NCBI GenBank assembly: GCA_036924085.1
Contig: JAVGWX010000013.1
Location: 53,507,904 to 53,571,903, forward strand
DNA length: 64,000 bases
Source: Ariolimax columbianus
Lineage: Eukaryota > Mollusca > Gastropoda > Stylommatophora > Arionidae
Reading direction: 5' to 3'
The translations under genes were made by a program, and so were the position numbers. The notes beneath the pieces were generated by a model. It was not told where the DNA came from, made no database searches, and worked only from the letters and a program-made list of their open reading frames with translations. This document shows positions 32,115 to 41,398 of this stretch, one piece after another (positions within the stretch are counted from its first letter, which is position 1; each line of letters begins with the position of its first letter).

Positions 32115-32522
32115 AGCTCTCTTCATAAGTTGGCACTTTAATTTCCCTGCATGCCTGAGATGTAAAGGTCTCCCCGGTCCTCTCTTCCCTTGAATCCTGC
32201 CCTTTAGTATATTATGTAGAAGATTTTCATGTCTCATATTGTGATCCAGCGAACTCAACCGACGTTTTTGTATCATATGCAATATTGGTCTTTGTTCACC
32301 TACGTCATTGAGTACATTGTCATTTGATCTTCTTTCTGTCCAACTCACTCTTTCCATTCTACGGCACCACCACATTTCAAACGTTTCCAAGCTTTTTTCA
32401 TCTTTCTTTGCTAAAGTCCATGTTTCGACCTCATACAGAGCAATGAGCCATATATGAGTGGCTATTTTTCTTTTCCTCAGTTCTATCCTGATATTTTTTA
32501 CTTCAACGGACCACAGGTGAAT
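31922..32522 (-). pseudogene. BovB/RTE-like LINE carboxy end
   Basis: The minus frame (32573-32094) reads WTLAKKDEKSLETFEMWWCR, then RMERVSWTERRSNDNVL, GKRGPGRP and KLKCQLMKRAAED, the typical RTE tail. The same LINE continues beyond a nested insertion at 33456-33785. Confidence 0.85.
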
Positions 32523-33455
32523 GTTTCCGCACGACAGTCGGTGTGCGTGAGGAGTGTCTCGTCTCTTCGACACTTTTCAATGTTTTTCTAGAAAGTATTT
32601 TGTCAGAAGCATTGGATGAACACGTAGGGGCGGTCAGTATAGGTGGACGCATACTCACCAACCTCCGGTTTGCCGACGAGATTACCGGTCTGGCTGGAAC
32701 AGAACCTGGACTTGCAAGGCTAGTCGTAAAACCTGGACAATGCTGCCCCGAAATTTGAGATAGAAATCAGTGCAGAGAAGAGAAAGATTATGGTTATCGC
32801 CCCAGAGGGTATTTAAAACCCGATTATGGTCTGGAAAGATTTATGCGGTTCAAATATCTGGGAACAGAAATGAATGCGGAGGGGTCTAAAGCGGAGATCC
32901 AGTCAAGGACAGCGATGGCCATGGTCGTCCTAACAAAACTGCGAATAATCTGGAAAGACAAGAAAATAGCCTTAAATCGAAGCTGACTTTAATGTGTACA
33001 CATTAAATGGTCAACTCGGCATACCTCTACGCTTGTGAGACTGACGGCTGCACTAGAAAGTACAATTTGCATAATGGAAATGAGATGCTTGCGAAGAATT
33101 CTTGGCATTTCATATCTGGATCGCGTTACAAACGAGAGTGTTCTTGAAATTGTTAGGACGGAGTTCGGCCAGTATAAAAACATACTGACTAAAGTAGAAA
33201 CACGAAAATTGGTATGGACATATATCACGATCGGTGGGGGCTGACCAAGACCGTCCTGCAAGGCACTGTGCCTGGGAAGCGTGGGAGAGGGAAACCAAAA
33301 AAAGAGATGGCAGGACAATATAAAAGAGTTGACGTCAACGTCTAGAGCTGAAACTAATACCCTGGCGAAAAATCAAGACGTATGGCGTGAACTAGTTCGA
33401 CAAACTGCAATAAGGGTGCCTCAGCGACCTTCTAGGTTACGGAACTGATGATGAT
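32523..33455 (+). pseudogene. RTE-like LINE inserted into the opposite-strand LINE
   Basis: It encodes RTTVGVRE and FNVFLESILSEALDEHVGAV, then NLRFADEITGLAGTEPG (catalytic second Asp changed to Glu). Next come FKYLGTEMNAEGSKAEIQSR, TICIMEMRCLRRILGISYLD, and KRGRGKPKKRW in a shifted frame. It ends at ggaactgatgatgatgatga, a (TGA)n tail. The host LINE (minus) resumes immediately with ctgatattctttgagg, so this insertion split it. Confidence 0.85.
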
Positions 33456-33785
33456 GATGATTCTGATATTCTTTGAGGTTAACAATTTCTGTTTGTCTCT
33501 GAAGTCCATTTTTGCCAATGCATGCCTTGTCTGAATTTATGTATCATTTGCGGTCATCTTCTATTAGGGTTTGCCCCAAATATAAGAATGTCTGGATATA
33601 TTTATGTGCCTATGTTGCTTATATATTACTAAAGTCTTTGTCTTCAATGTGTTTGTTTTCATGACAAAATCTATGGCAGTTCCATTAATTTTATCAAGCA
33701 GCATTTGCAACGTTGCTACTGATGCTCCGACAATCGCTTGATCATCGGCGCATTTTCAAATTATTACATTTTACAACCCCTATTA
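33456..33785 (-). pseudogene. Interrupted RTE-like LINE, RT palm end
   Basis: Minus-strand pieces read FENAPMIK / DDQAIVGASVATLQ, LLDKINGTAIDFVMKTN and QKLLTSKNI. These lie upstream of the carboxy end at 32522-31922 in the same element. The join across the insertion matches 44.7 kb, where the sequence is continuous (cctgatattctttgaggtta). Confidence 0.65.
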
Positions 33786-33949
33786 CAACTCCGCATAACA
33801 TTGGCCATCATTATCTCAGAATATGCGGTATAGAGACTCTGTGAAAGCAAGCAGTCCACTTCTACACGGTCCTCAACCAAGCGTCCTTCATCTGCGAGGA
33901 GGCCATAGAACGCCTGGCACAGACACTCCTGAACATTGAAATGGGGTTC

Positions 33950-35446
33950 CTCCAAACATCGAGGAGGTCAGAGTAGCGATCAACCAACTATCAAATGGGA
34001 AGGCCGCAGGTGCGGACCTGATACCGGCTGAGATCTACAAAGTAGGTAGTTGTGTTCTAAGACAAAGACCGAGTTGTACAACACAATATGGACCACTGAG
34101 ACTGGCCCACAACACAATATTGACCACTGAGACTGGCCCACAACACAATATGGACCACTGAGACTGGCCCACAACGCAATATGGACCACTGAGACTATCC
34201 TACAACACAATATGGACCACTGAGACTGTCCTACAACACAATATGGACCACTGAGACTGTCCTACAACACAATATGGACCACTGAGACTGGCCCACAAAA
34301 ACTGAAGGATGCTACCATCGTCCACTCATACAAGCAAAAGGGAAACAGCCAATCGTGCGACAACCGCAGAGGAATCCCCCTCATTTTGACCTGCTGGCAA
34401 GATAATGGCACGACTGGCAGATTAATCGTTCACCTAGAACATGGTCTTCTTCTAGATCGGGTAACGATCGGCTCACGAAAATGTGGATATGTTATATTCG
34501 CGGCTCGGCAAGTTCAGGACAAATACCAAGAGCAGCAACGTTCGCTATACGTGGATTTCGTGGACATATTGTCAATAGAGATGGACTTTGCAAGGTCATA
34601 GGGAAATTCGGCTGGCTGTCCAAGCAGATTCACCAAGATCGTCAAATAATTCCACGAAGGTATGAATGTTCATGTGCTGAGTAATGGGAAAACGTCAAAT
34701 GCCTTTCCTGTGTCAAATGGCGTCACCATAATGTTTTCTGCCATGCTCAGGGTTGTATAGACAACGGAGTGGAAATTAAAAACAGAACTGACAGAAAACG
34801 CTTTAATCACGGGCGACTACAAGCTCACACCAAGGTAAATGACACAACCATCTCAAACTTGCTTTTTGCTGATGACTGTACCTTCGTTGCCAGCACTGAA
34901 AAGAGACACGCAGACATGTGTTGACAAGTTATCTACAACCTGTGATATGTTCGGTTTTAAAATTAATACAAAAAAACACAAAATTCGTGTTTCTGACTGC
35001 CCCAAATGATGCATATCGCGACCCAGATATCAAGGTGAAGAACGAGCGCCTCCAATCAGTAGACAGCTTCACTTACCTGGGCAGCAATCTTTAGATGGAA
35101 ACTGCTATTGACTCTGAAGTCAGTAACATAATCTCGACGGCCAGTGCTGCCTTTGTGAGGCATCGCAGCAGCATTTGGAATCGAAAGGGTAATAGACTTG
35201 ATACAAAACTCAACGTCTACTGAGCCGTAGTGCTCCCCACTCTTCTATATGCCAGTGAGACGGGGACTGTGTACACCAGGCATACTAGGAAAATAAATCA
35301 CTTTCGTACAAGCTGCTTCCGTAGATTGTTCAAAATATAGACACCAAGATCCTCATGAAGGCAAAAATGCCGATCATCCACACACAATTGCAAAAAATCC
35401 AGATTATGTAAACCAGCCAAAGTCGTGCGCATACCAGGCTTGTCCC
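33950..35446 (+). pseudogene. Zinc-finger-tail LINE relic, host of an I-clade insertion
   Basis: Plus-strand pieces in order: QLSNGKAAGADLIPAEIYK (33985), the 31-bp repeat, KLKDATIVHSYKQKGN (34300), CDNRRGIPL, IFAARQVQD (34497), LLFADDCTFVAS (34860), INTKKHKI, LQSVDSFTYLGSNL (35050), LLYASETGTVYT (35245) and VVRIPG at 35440. At 35446 a 4.36-kb I-clade LINE interrupts. The protein resumes at 39804 as RIPDNRIPKQLMCGELKEGN. Confidence 0.85.
34078..34299 (+). repeat. 31-bp minisatellite inside a LINE frame, seven copies
   Basis: The unit acaacacaatatggaccact plus gagactggccc is repeated about seven times with ggccc/gtcct variants. The first and last copies continue smoothly into the LINE coding sequence (YNTIWTTETGP), so one segment of the RT reading frame was amplified. 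31 is not a multiple of three. Confidence 0.95.
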
Positions 35447-36009
35447 CTGGTTAAATGCACACCTGCTTCTATCTCCTCCTCTATCTGCTATCAGCCATAC
35501 CAATGGACGCAGAAGAGATGCAGGCTAGCGGACATTGCACATCTGCCCTACTGTGTCAACCTCCCAGGTGGCGGGGAATGCTAGGCGTACCATCACTGCA
35601 GATGTGCCGAAAAAATAAAGGGAGCAAAGAGGTACCCCACCCACATGCACATGATACGTTTCTGGCAGGACGTGACGATCCTGGGATACAGACACACTGG
35701 AATGCCTCTCTTCCGGGTTAGTACAAACCAGTACATAGTCCATATCATATATCATATCTCATATATCATTACCGCATCCTATAGACACGAGTAGTGAAGA
35801 CTCGTTAGTCGGGTAAGACAACTTCCATTAGAGAGACAACTCTGATCACAAACAACTGCTGCCTTGCAGATAGGTTGGGGACAGCCAAAGGCTAAGGAGG
35901 GCATCCCTACAGAAACGCCTGTTGAAATCGGATGCACTGGGCCACAAGCTTAACATACAGTGCAACGTAAATCGCAGTATGATGACAGTACAACTTATCA
36001 GAAAAACGT

Positions 36010-37305
36010 ATGGCGCTCATCCTGCGGAGTCCCGCCAGGCAGCGAAAGTGCCGGGCCTCACGCCTAAAAAGGGGCCCACCCTTGACTACTGGTGGTCACC
36101 CACCCATGTGTCGTGGAGTCAAGGCACATGGCTATGGGCCAATTCCTATTGACCAAAAACTCAAGACCCTCAAAATACTACAGTGGAATGCGGAGGGAGT
36201 CATTAACAAAAAGCTTTCCCTAACACATCACCTGCATGAAGGTAAGTTTGACGTGGCATGTATCCAAGAAACGCACCTCAACAGCAACCATAAATTCTCA
36301 ATCAGAGGATACCAGGCCTTCCGCATGGATAGAGACGGTCACAAAGGAGGGGTTCTGATACTGACCCGAAACTGCATACCGAGTAGCGCGGTATTTGTCA
36401 ATCACACCGGACAAGCAGAAATAATGGCTCAAGAGACGAAGATCCGCATCTTCAGCCTGTACGGACCACCAAATAAAGACCTATCGCTCTCGAGTATGGA
36501 AGTCAAGTACTCCAACTGCAAAGTAGTTGGAGACTTCAACAGCCACTCGGAGAGATGGGGATACTCGGACACAGACAGCAGAGGTGACGAAGTGGAAGAT
36601 TGGGAGATAGACACGAATCTCCATCTAATCAATAGGCCGGAGGATAGCCCTAGCTTCTATTCTAGAACATGGCATACCACCTCGACTCCAGATTTGGCCT
36701 TCTCCACAATGGACATTCACCATAAAATAGACCGCCAGGTGCTAAACCAATTGGCAGGTAGCGACCACAGGCCAATTAGGCTAGAAATTGATATGGAAGT
36801 AGGCCCACAGGAAACAAAACTGCTCCCACGTTGGAACTTCAAACGACCCGACTGGGACAGATTTGCAAGCCTGACAGATGGGCTGTGTGAAACCATCAAC
36901 ACACTGAAGAACAAAATGAAGCCCATGGTGGAAAGCCTAAGCAAAGCAATAATGCAAGCTGCCACTGAAACCATCCCAAGAGGGGCAAGGAACAATTATA
37001 AGCCTTATTGGAATGATGACTTGCAAAAAGCGGAAGACGCTAGGAACATGTCAGAGCGAGAACAATCTATGGAGGCAAACATCGCCCTCAAAGCCGCCAC
37101 GGCGAAATACAAATACACTCTAAACCAAACAGCAAGAGTAAGCTGGAAAAACGAAACGGAAATCCTCAACCTAGACAAAGAAGGGAACAAACTATGGAAG
37201 TTAGTCAGAGCCATGAATGACGAAACTCCGTCAAACAAACAAATTACCATCAGACAGGGCGAAAACCTGCTCACTGGAAAAAAAAGCAGCAAACGCCTTT
37301 GTTGA
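36010..37305 (+). CDS. I-clade LINE APE-type endonuclease domain
   Basis: 431 codons open. LKILQWNAEGV (residues 54-64), ACIQETHL (83-90, catalytic Glu), YGPP, VVGDFNSHS (172-180), TPDLAF (226-231) and SDHRPI (251-256, catalytic Asp-His) are all present. By motifs the nuclease looks intact. It ends early because an eight-A run near 37278 shifts the frame. The true start is unsure; the first Met falls in leader-like sequence. Confidence 0.88.
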   Translation: MALILRSPARQRKCRASRLKRGPPLTTGGHPPMCRGVKAHGYGPIPIDQKLKTLKILQWNAEGVINKKLSLTHHLHEGKFDVACIQETHLNSNHKFSIRGYQAFRMDRDGHKGGVLILTRNCIPSSAVFVNHTGQAEIMAQETKIRIFSLYGPPNKDLSLSSMEVKYSNCKVVGDFNSHSERWGYSDTDSRGDEVEDWEIDTNLHLINRPEDSPSFYSRTWHTTSTPDLAFSTMDIHHKIDRQVLNQLAGSDHRPIRLEIDMEVGPQETKLLPRWNFKRPDWDRFASLTDGLCETINTLKNKMKPMVESLSKAIMQAATETIPRGARNNYKPYWNDDLQKAEDARNMSEREQSMEANIALKAATAKYKYTLNQTARVSWKNETEILNLDKEGNKLWKLVRAMNDETPSNKQITIRQGENLLTGKKSSKRLC

Positions 37306-38017
37306 ACACTATGCCAGAGCGAACCACATAGATGTCCCTGCAGATAGGCATGCAGACATTAAGGAAGAGCAAGGGGCACGACAACATCAATATGGCACCA
37401 GAAGAGCATATAATGGCAAAATTAACAATGAACGAAATGGAAAAGGCCTTGAGAACACTAAAAAAAAGGAAATCTCCCGGAAAAGACGGGATAACAAACG
37501 AAATGCTGATGGGGCTAGGCCAAACAGCAAAGAGGAAACTGCAATCAGTCCTGAACCAAAGCTTATAAAGGGGTATTGTACCCCAGGCATGGAAAGACGC
37601 AGTACTTGTACCAGTACCAAAGAAAGGAAAAGACAAAAAATATACAAATGGATACAGGCCTATCAGCCTACTGAGCTGTGTCGGCAAACTGATGGAACGT
37701 ATGATAAACACCAGACTGATGTGGCATCGGAAGAAAAACGCATACTTATTACACAGCAACCAGGCTTTAGACAGCACAGATCCACCGAGGATCAGGTCAT
37801 CATCATAGCCCAGGAAATAGAAGATGCCTACCAGGAACAGAAACACACAGTAGCGGTTTGGGTGGACCTAGAAAAGGCATTTGACAAAGTCTGGAAAGAT
37901 GGACTTAGAGTCAAGCTAAGAAGAAGTGAAGTTTGTGGAAATATGTACAAGTGGATCAACCACTACCTCAAAAACAGAACGGCCAGAGTTCAAGTACAAG
38001 GGCAGATGAGCTAAAAG

Positions 38018-39787
38018 GTGACACTTGAGCACGGAGTACCCCAAGGAGGTGTACTGTCACCCACACTCTTCCTGGTGTATATTAATGACATTACAGAGAA
38101 TATACCAAGAAGAGTCCATAGCTCAATGTTTGCAGACGATCTGGCTATGTGGACTTCTGAAAAGAATCTCACCATAGCAAGAAATCGGATGCAGCAGGCC
38201 CTAACATCGCTGGAAGAGTGGGCGAACTCATGGCTGTTCAAAATAAACGAGGACAAAACAACATGTACAATATTCTCGCTATCAATCAAACCCCAAAACA
38301 CCAAATTAAGTCTGAACGGCAAATTTCTGCAGCAAAACGACAACCCAAACTACCTGGGAGTCACATTTGATCGGCGCATGACATGGAAAAGTCAGATCGA
38401 GAGAAACCAAATGAGAGCCAGAGAAAGAATGGCAATCATGAGGAAACTTGCTGGCACAAGCTGGGGAGCAGATGAAAGCATACTAAAGAAACTGTACACT
38501 AGAAGAGTGAGACCAGTTCTCGAGTATGGCATTGCGGCATGGACAACAGCAGCAAAGGCGAACTTCGATAAAGTTAGCAAACTCCAAAACCAAGCCATGA
38601 GATTTATAACAGGTGGCATGAAGTCAACGCCAATTGTAGAACTTGAAAAGATTACAAAACTGCAATCCATGACCGACAGAAGAAACTGCAGAGCCCAGCT
38701 GCAAGCAGAAAAACTCAGAAGACTGACCGACCATCCAATGCACCAGAGACTAGACAATTTCGGAAATTGGAAACTAAAGCGGAGAAACTTTGCAGAAATA
38801 GCCAAAGCAAAGATGCACGAAGACCCTATGAACGCACTAACCACACCAAAACCCATCCCTGCTGTACGAAAACCTACCTGGAGGCAGCATATATTTCCAG
38901 AGGTGGTAGAAAATATACCAGGTATTGGAAACCAAAACTGCCAGTCTGAAAAAGAAAGAAGAGATACTACCCGGAGTTACATAACGGAAAACTACCCAAG
39001 CATGAACTCGACCCATGCATACACCGACAGTTCCGTAACAAATACAACACAGAACGGAGAGGCAGGAGCATTTCTGAACCTACCAAATGACAGAAAAATA
39101 ACACTGTCACTCGCTACTGGAAAATACACAAGCAATTTCAGAGCAGTGGAAGAAATGGTGGCAGATAAAAGGAATGAAAGCCATATAGTCCTGCTTACAG
39201 ATGCTCTGGCCGCAGTCACAGCACTAAAAAGCCAGAAAAATACTGAACGTAATGATTTAAGAGCAGTACTCTGTCAACTATGCCAGCAGGCCGCACCAAA
39301 AAGGGTAGTGGTGCAGTGGGTTCCATCCCACTGCAACATCCAGGGCAACGAGGAGGCAGACAGACTGGCAAAAGAAGGTGCAAAACTACCACAACCAGAT
39401 ACCAGTATGACTTACGATGAGTCAAAACGGCTCATAAGAGCTAGATTCATGACCAAATGGGAAACCGAACATACTGGCTACACCAAAAACGATGCCTATT
39501 ACCAGTTGAACAGAAGAGAGCAGGTCGTGGTCTTCAGACTTCGCACTGGCCACAATAGACTGCGGTACCACCTATTCAACAAATTGAAGATAGGTGGCAC
39601 CGACGAATGCCCGTGTGGTACCGGGAAAATGACCGCGGAGCATTTGCTGCAAAACTGCCCGACATACGAGGATCAGAGAGAGCAGATGTGGCCATCACCA
39701 GTGGCAACACTAGACAAGCTCTATGGCAGTGTCGACAACCTCAGGATGACCGCTGCTTTTTTCGAAAAAATAATCGTTGATGTCTGA
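38018..39787 (+). CDS. I-clade LINE RT carboxy half and damaged RNase H
   Basis: 589 codons open after a TAA at 38012. GVPQGGVLSPTLFLVYIND is followed by SSMFADDLAMW (catalytic Asp pair), RMTWKSQIERN and RPVLEYGIAAW. RNase H follows: HAYTDSSVTN (the usual TDGS is TDSS). Then NFRAVEEM lacks the EAEALRAA block that holds the catalytic Glu in the 41-kb copy. HIVLLTDALAAV and VPSHCNIQGNEEADRLAK are intact. The tail has GGTDECPCGTG and HLLQNCP, a Cys/His motif. RNase H is probably inactive. Confidence 0.88.
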   Translation: MTLEHGVPQGGVLSPTLFLVYINDITENIPRRVHSSMFADDLAMWTSEKNLTIARNRMQQALTSLEEWANSWLFKINEDKTTCTIFSLSIKPQNTKLSLNGKFLQQNDNPNYLGVTFDRRMTWKSQIERNQMRARERMAIMRKLAGTSWGADESILKKLYTRRVRPVLEYGIAAWTTAAKANFDKVSKLQNQAMRFITGGMKSTPIVELEKITKLQSMTDRRNCRAQLQAEKLRRLTDHPMHQRLDNFGNWKLKRRNFAEIAKAKMHEDPMNALTTPKPIPAVRKPTWRQHIFPEVVENIPGIGNQNCQSEKERRDTTRSYITENYPSMNSTHAYTDSSVTNTTQNGEAGAFLNLPNDRKITLSLATGKYTSNFRAVEEMVADKRNESHIVLLTDALAAVTALKSQKNTERNDLRAVLCQLCQQAAPKRVVVQWVPSHCNIQGNEEADRLAKEGAKLPQPDTSMTYDESKRLIRARFMTKWETEHTGYTKNDAYYQLNRREQVVVFRLRTGHNRLRYHLFNKLKIGGTDECPCGTGKMTAEHLLQNCPTYEDQREQMWPSPVATLDKLYGSVDNLRMTAAFFEKIIVDV

Positions 39788-39803
39788 CTGCCAACGACGA
39801 AGA

Positions 39804-39885
39804 AGTGCGCATACCAGACAACCGCATTCCAAAACAACTAATGTGTGGTGAGCTGAAAGAGGGCAACCACCACTCATTTTCATTT
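39804..39885 (+). pseudogene. Host LINE resuming after the insertion
   Basis: RIPDNRIPKQLMCGELKEGN joins the relic ending at 35446. It corresponds to MSDERLPKKLLCGEL in the 61-kb LINE. Confidence 0.8.
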
Positions 39886-39892
39886 TTCCCCT

Positions 39893-40003
39893 TCCATCTC
39901 TTCAACCCACTCCTTCACAACCTGCCCATCTCTTCAACCCACTCCTTCACAAACTGCCCATCTCTTCAACCCACTCCTTCACAACCTGCCCATCTCTTCC
40001 GCT
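39893..40003. repeat. 32-bp tandem repeat, about 3.4 copies
   Basis: The unit ccatctcttcaacccactcc plus ttcacaacctgc is repeated nearly perfectly. It starts right after the LINE relic. Confidence 0.92.
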
Positions 40004-40059
40004 TTCAAGGTTAAAGATTAAAAGCGAGGGCTCGACTTCATCGCCGTGGGTTTCCCCAT

Positions 40060-40247
40060 AGTATCCTCCGCCCCCCCCCCCCCCCTGCTGAGAACATCGC
40101 TCAAAGCACGAATTCCGTAGCTCCAGCGATGAACCTAGGGGTCTCCGTACAAATTGTCATCATGAACCAACCGTCGCAGCTCGAATTCGAACCCGGACCG
40201 TTTGAACAAGAGGCAAACGGCTTGACTATTTCGTCACAGACCCGCTT
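40060..40247 (-). mobile_element. tRNA-derived SINE
   Basis: On the minus strand gtgacgaaatagtc (40237-40224) is A-box-like and ggttcgaattc (40193-40183) is a good B box. The body extends toward a C-run at 40071-40085. Single copy in the window. Confidence 0.6.
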
Positions 40248-41048
40248 TAAACTGGCCCATTAACCCATCCATCTCTTCCCACTTCGAAACTCCCATCCGT
40301 TCTTCTTCAACGCCTGCATTTTCTCTTTTAGTCTTCTGTACTCACCCATGCTTGTTTTAGATCGTCAAGCTATTCAACTTTATCAGTCTTACCTTTCAAT
40401 AATACGAGTATATACACGGTTGCACTCCTTACTGATGATAATATCATCAATCGAACAGTCAATCAAATCTCTCCTGCAACCTTTGAATAAACACATATAC
40501 TTTAGTGAGTTAATATAGGCATATCAGGAACGTATCAATGACTACCTGTTACATGATGATATTACAATCGATGGATCATCAATATACATACTGAGGAAAT
40601 TTGGAATAAAACATAGGATGAGCAGGGAGAAGCACATGTAAGGATTAATCAGAAGTGGTGCAACTAGAGAGGTATAGGACCTCCGGTATCAATGTGCTTG
40701 GAACAAAACATTGTGATATCAGTTTTGATTAATATAACAATATAATTGCAGTTCTTCGTGTATTTTATTTTTGAAATGAATAATATCTTTTTGCGCGAAT
40801 CATACGGACAAACATAGTTTGTGTTATTGTTGGTAATTAGTTTTCAGATTTTTTTTTACAGATAACGCTATAATCTTCAAAGATTGCACAGCCATCTATG
40901 ACATGCTTTCGATGAAGGGAGCTGAAATGATTTGTGAGTTCTGATATATGCCCTTTAAAAGAATGCACATATGATCTAACAAAATCAAGAACATTAACAA
41001 GGAAAAATGCCATGCTGTGACAAATGTGTTGGATTTTACAGATTCGCT
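40248..41048. other. Unassigned AT-rich DNA
   Basis: No frames or repeat copies that I recognise; a poly-T run lies at 40850. Confidence 0.4.
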
Positions 41049-41398
41049 GAGCGGGTCATGTAATTCGCATGCAAGACTATCGGTTACCAAAAATAATCGT
41101 CTGTGGCGAGATGCAGAAGGGAGAACTCTCACAAGGAGACAAACAAATGCGCTTTAAAGACAAACTAAAAACGTCTTTAAAAGTCTTCAGCATAAACCTC
41201 GAAACATGGGAAGATGCTGCAAAAGACCGTACAACCTGGCACACAGCTCTCCGCAGTCTCATGTGAGGCTTATAAAAATACTGCAGTAGAACAACAGAGA
41301 AAGGCCAGACAAGCCCGTAAAATATCAGTCTCGCGAAGCGAACTTCCCATGCCCTCATTGCCTGCGAGTATGCAGATCCCAAATCGGACTAGTCAGCC
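41049..41398 (+). pseudogene. Zinc-finger-tail LINE 3' part, host of an I-clade insertion
   Basis: Starts at MQDYRLPKIIVCGEMQKGEL, then MRFKDKLKTSLKVFSI, WEDAAKDRTTWH, and the finger FPCPHCLRVCRSQIGLVS. At this point the I-clade LINE interrupts. Beyond it, at 43759, HLRTH completes a C-x2-C-x12-H-x3-H finger. Confidence 0.88.

Larger units (their letters stand above)
35447..39803 (+). mobile_element. I-clade LINE, near full length, 4.36 kb
   Basis: gtgcgcataccag precedes it (ending 35442) and follows its tail (39804-39816), a 13-bp target duplication. 5' region 35447-36000: leader with a short frame (35455-35721) that may be the remnant of ORF1 but shows no clear zinc knuckles. Then endonuclease (36010-37305), RT (37.3-38.6 kb) and RNase H plus Cys-rich tail (38.6-39.79 kb), with a short GAAGAAG tail. 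Frame breaks occur at the A-run near 37278, around 37560, near 37750, and at a TAA at 38012. The leader 35880-36000 shares sequence with the 361-bp SINE-like elements. Confidence 0.92.

Noticed and set aside
37271..37846. 191-codon minus-strand frame and other long minus frames at 38-43 kb
   Set aside because: These mirror the RT/RNase H coding strand of the LINEs and recur in every copy; no independent motif.
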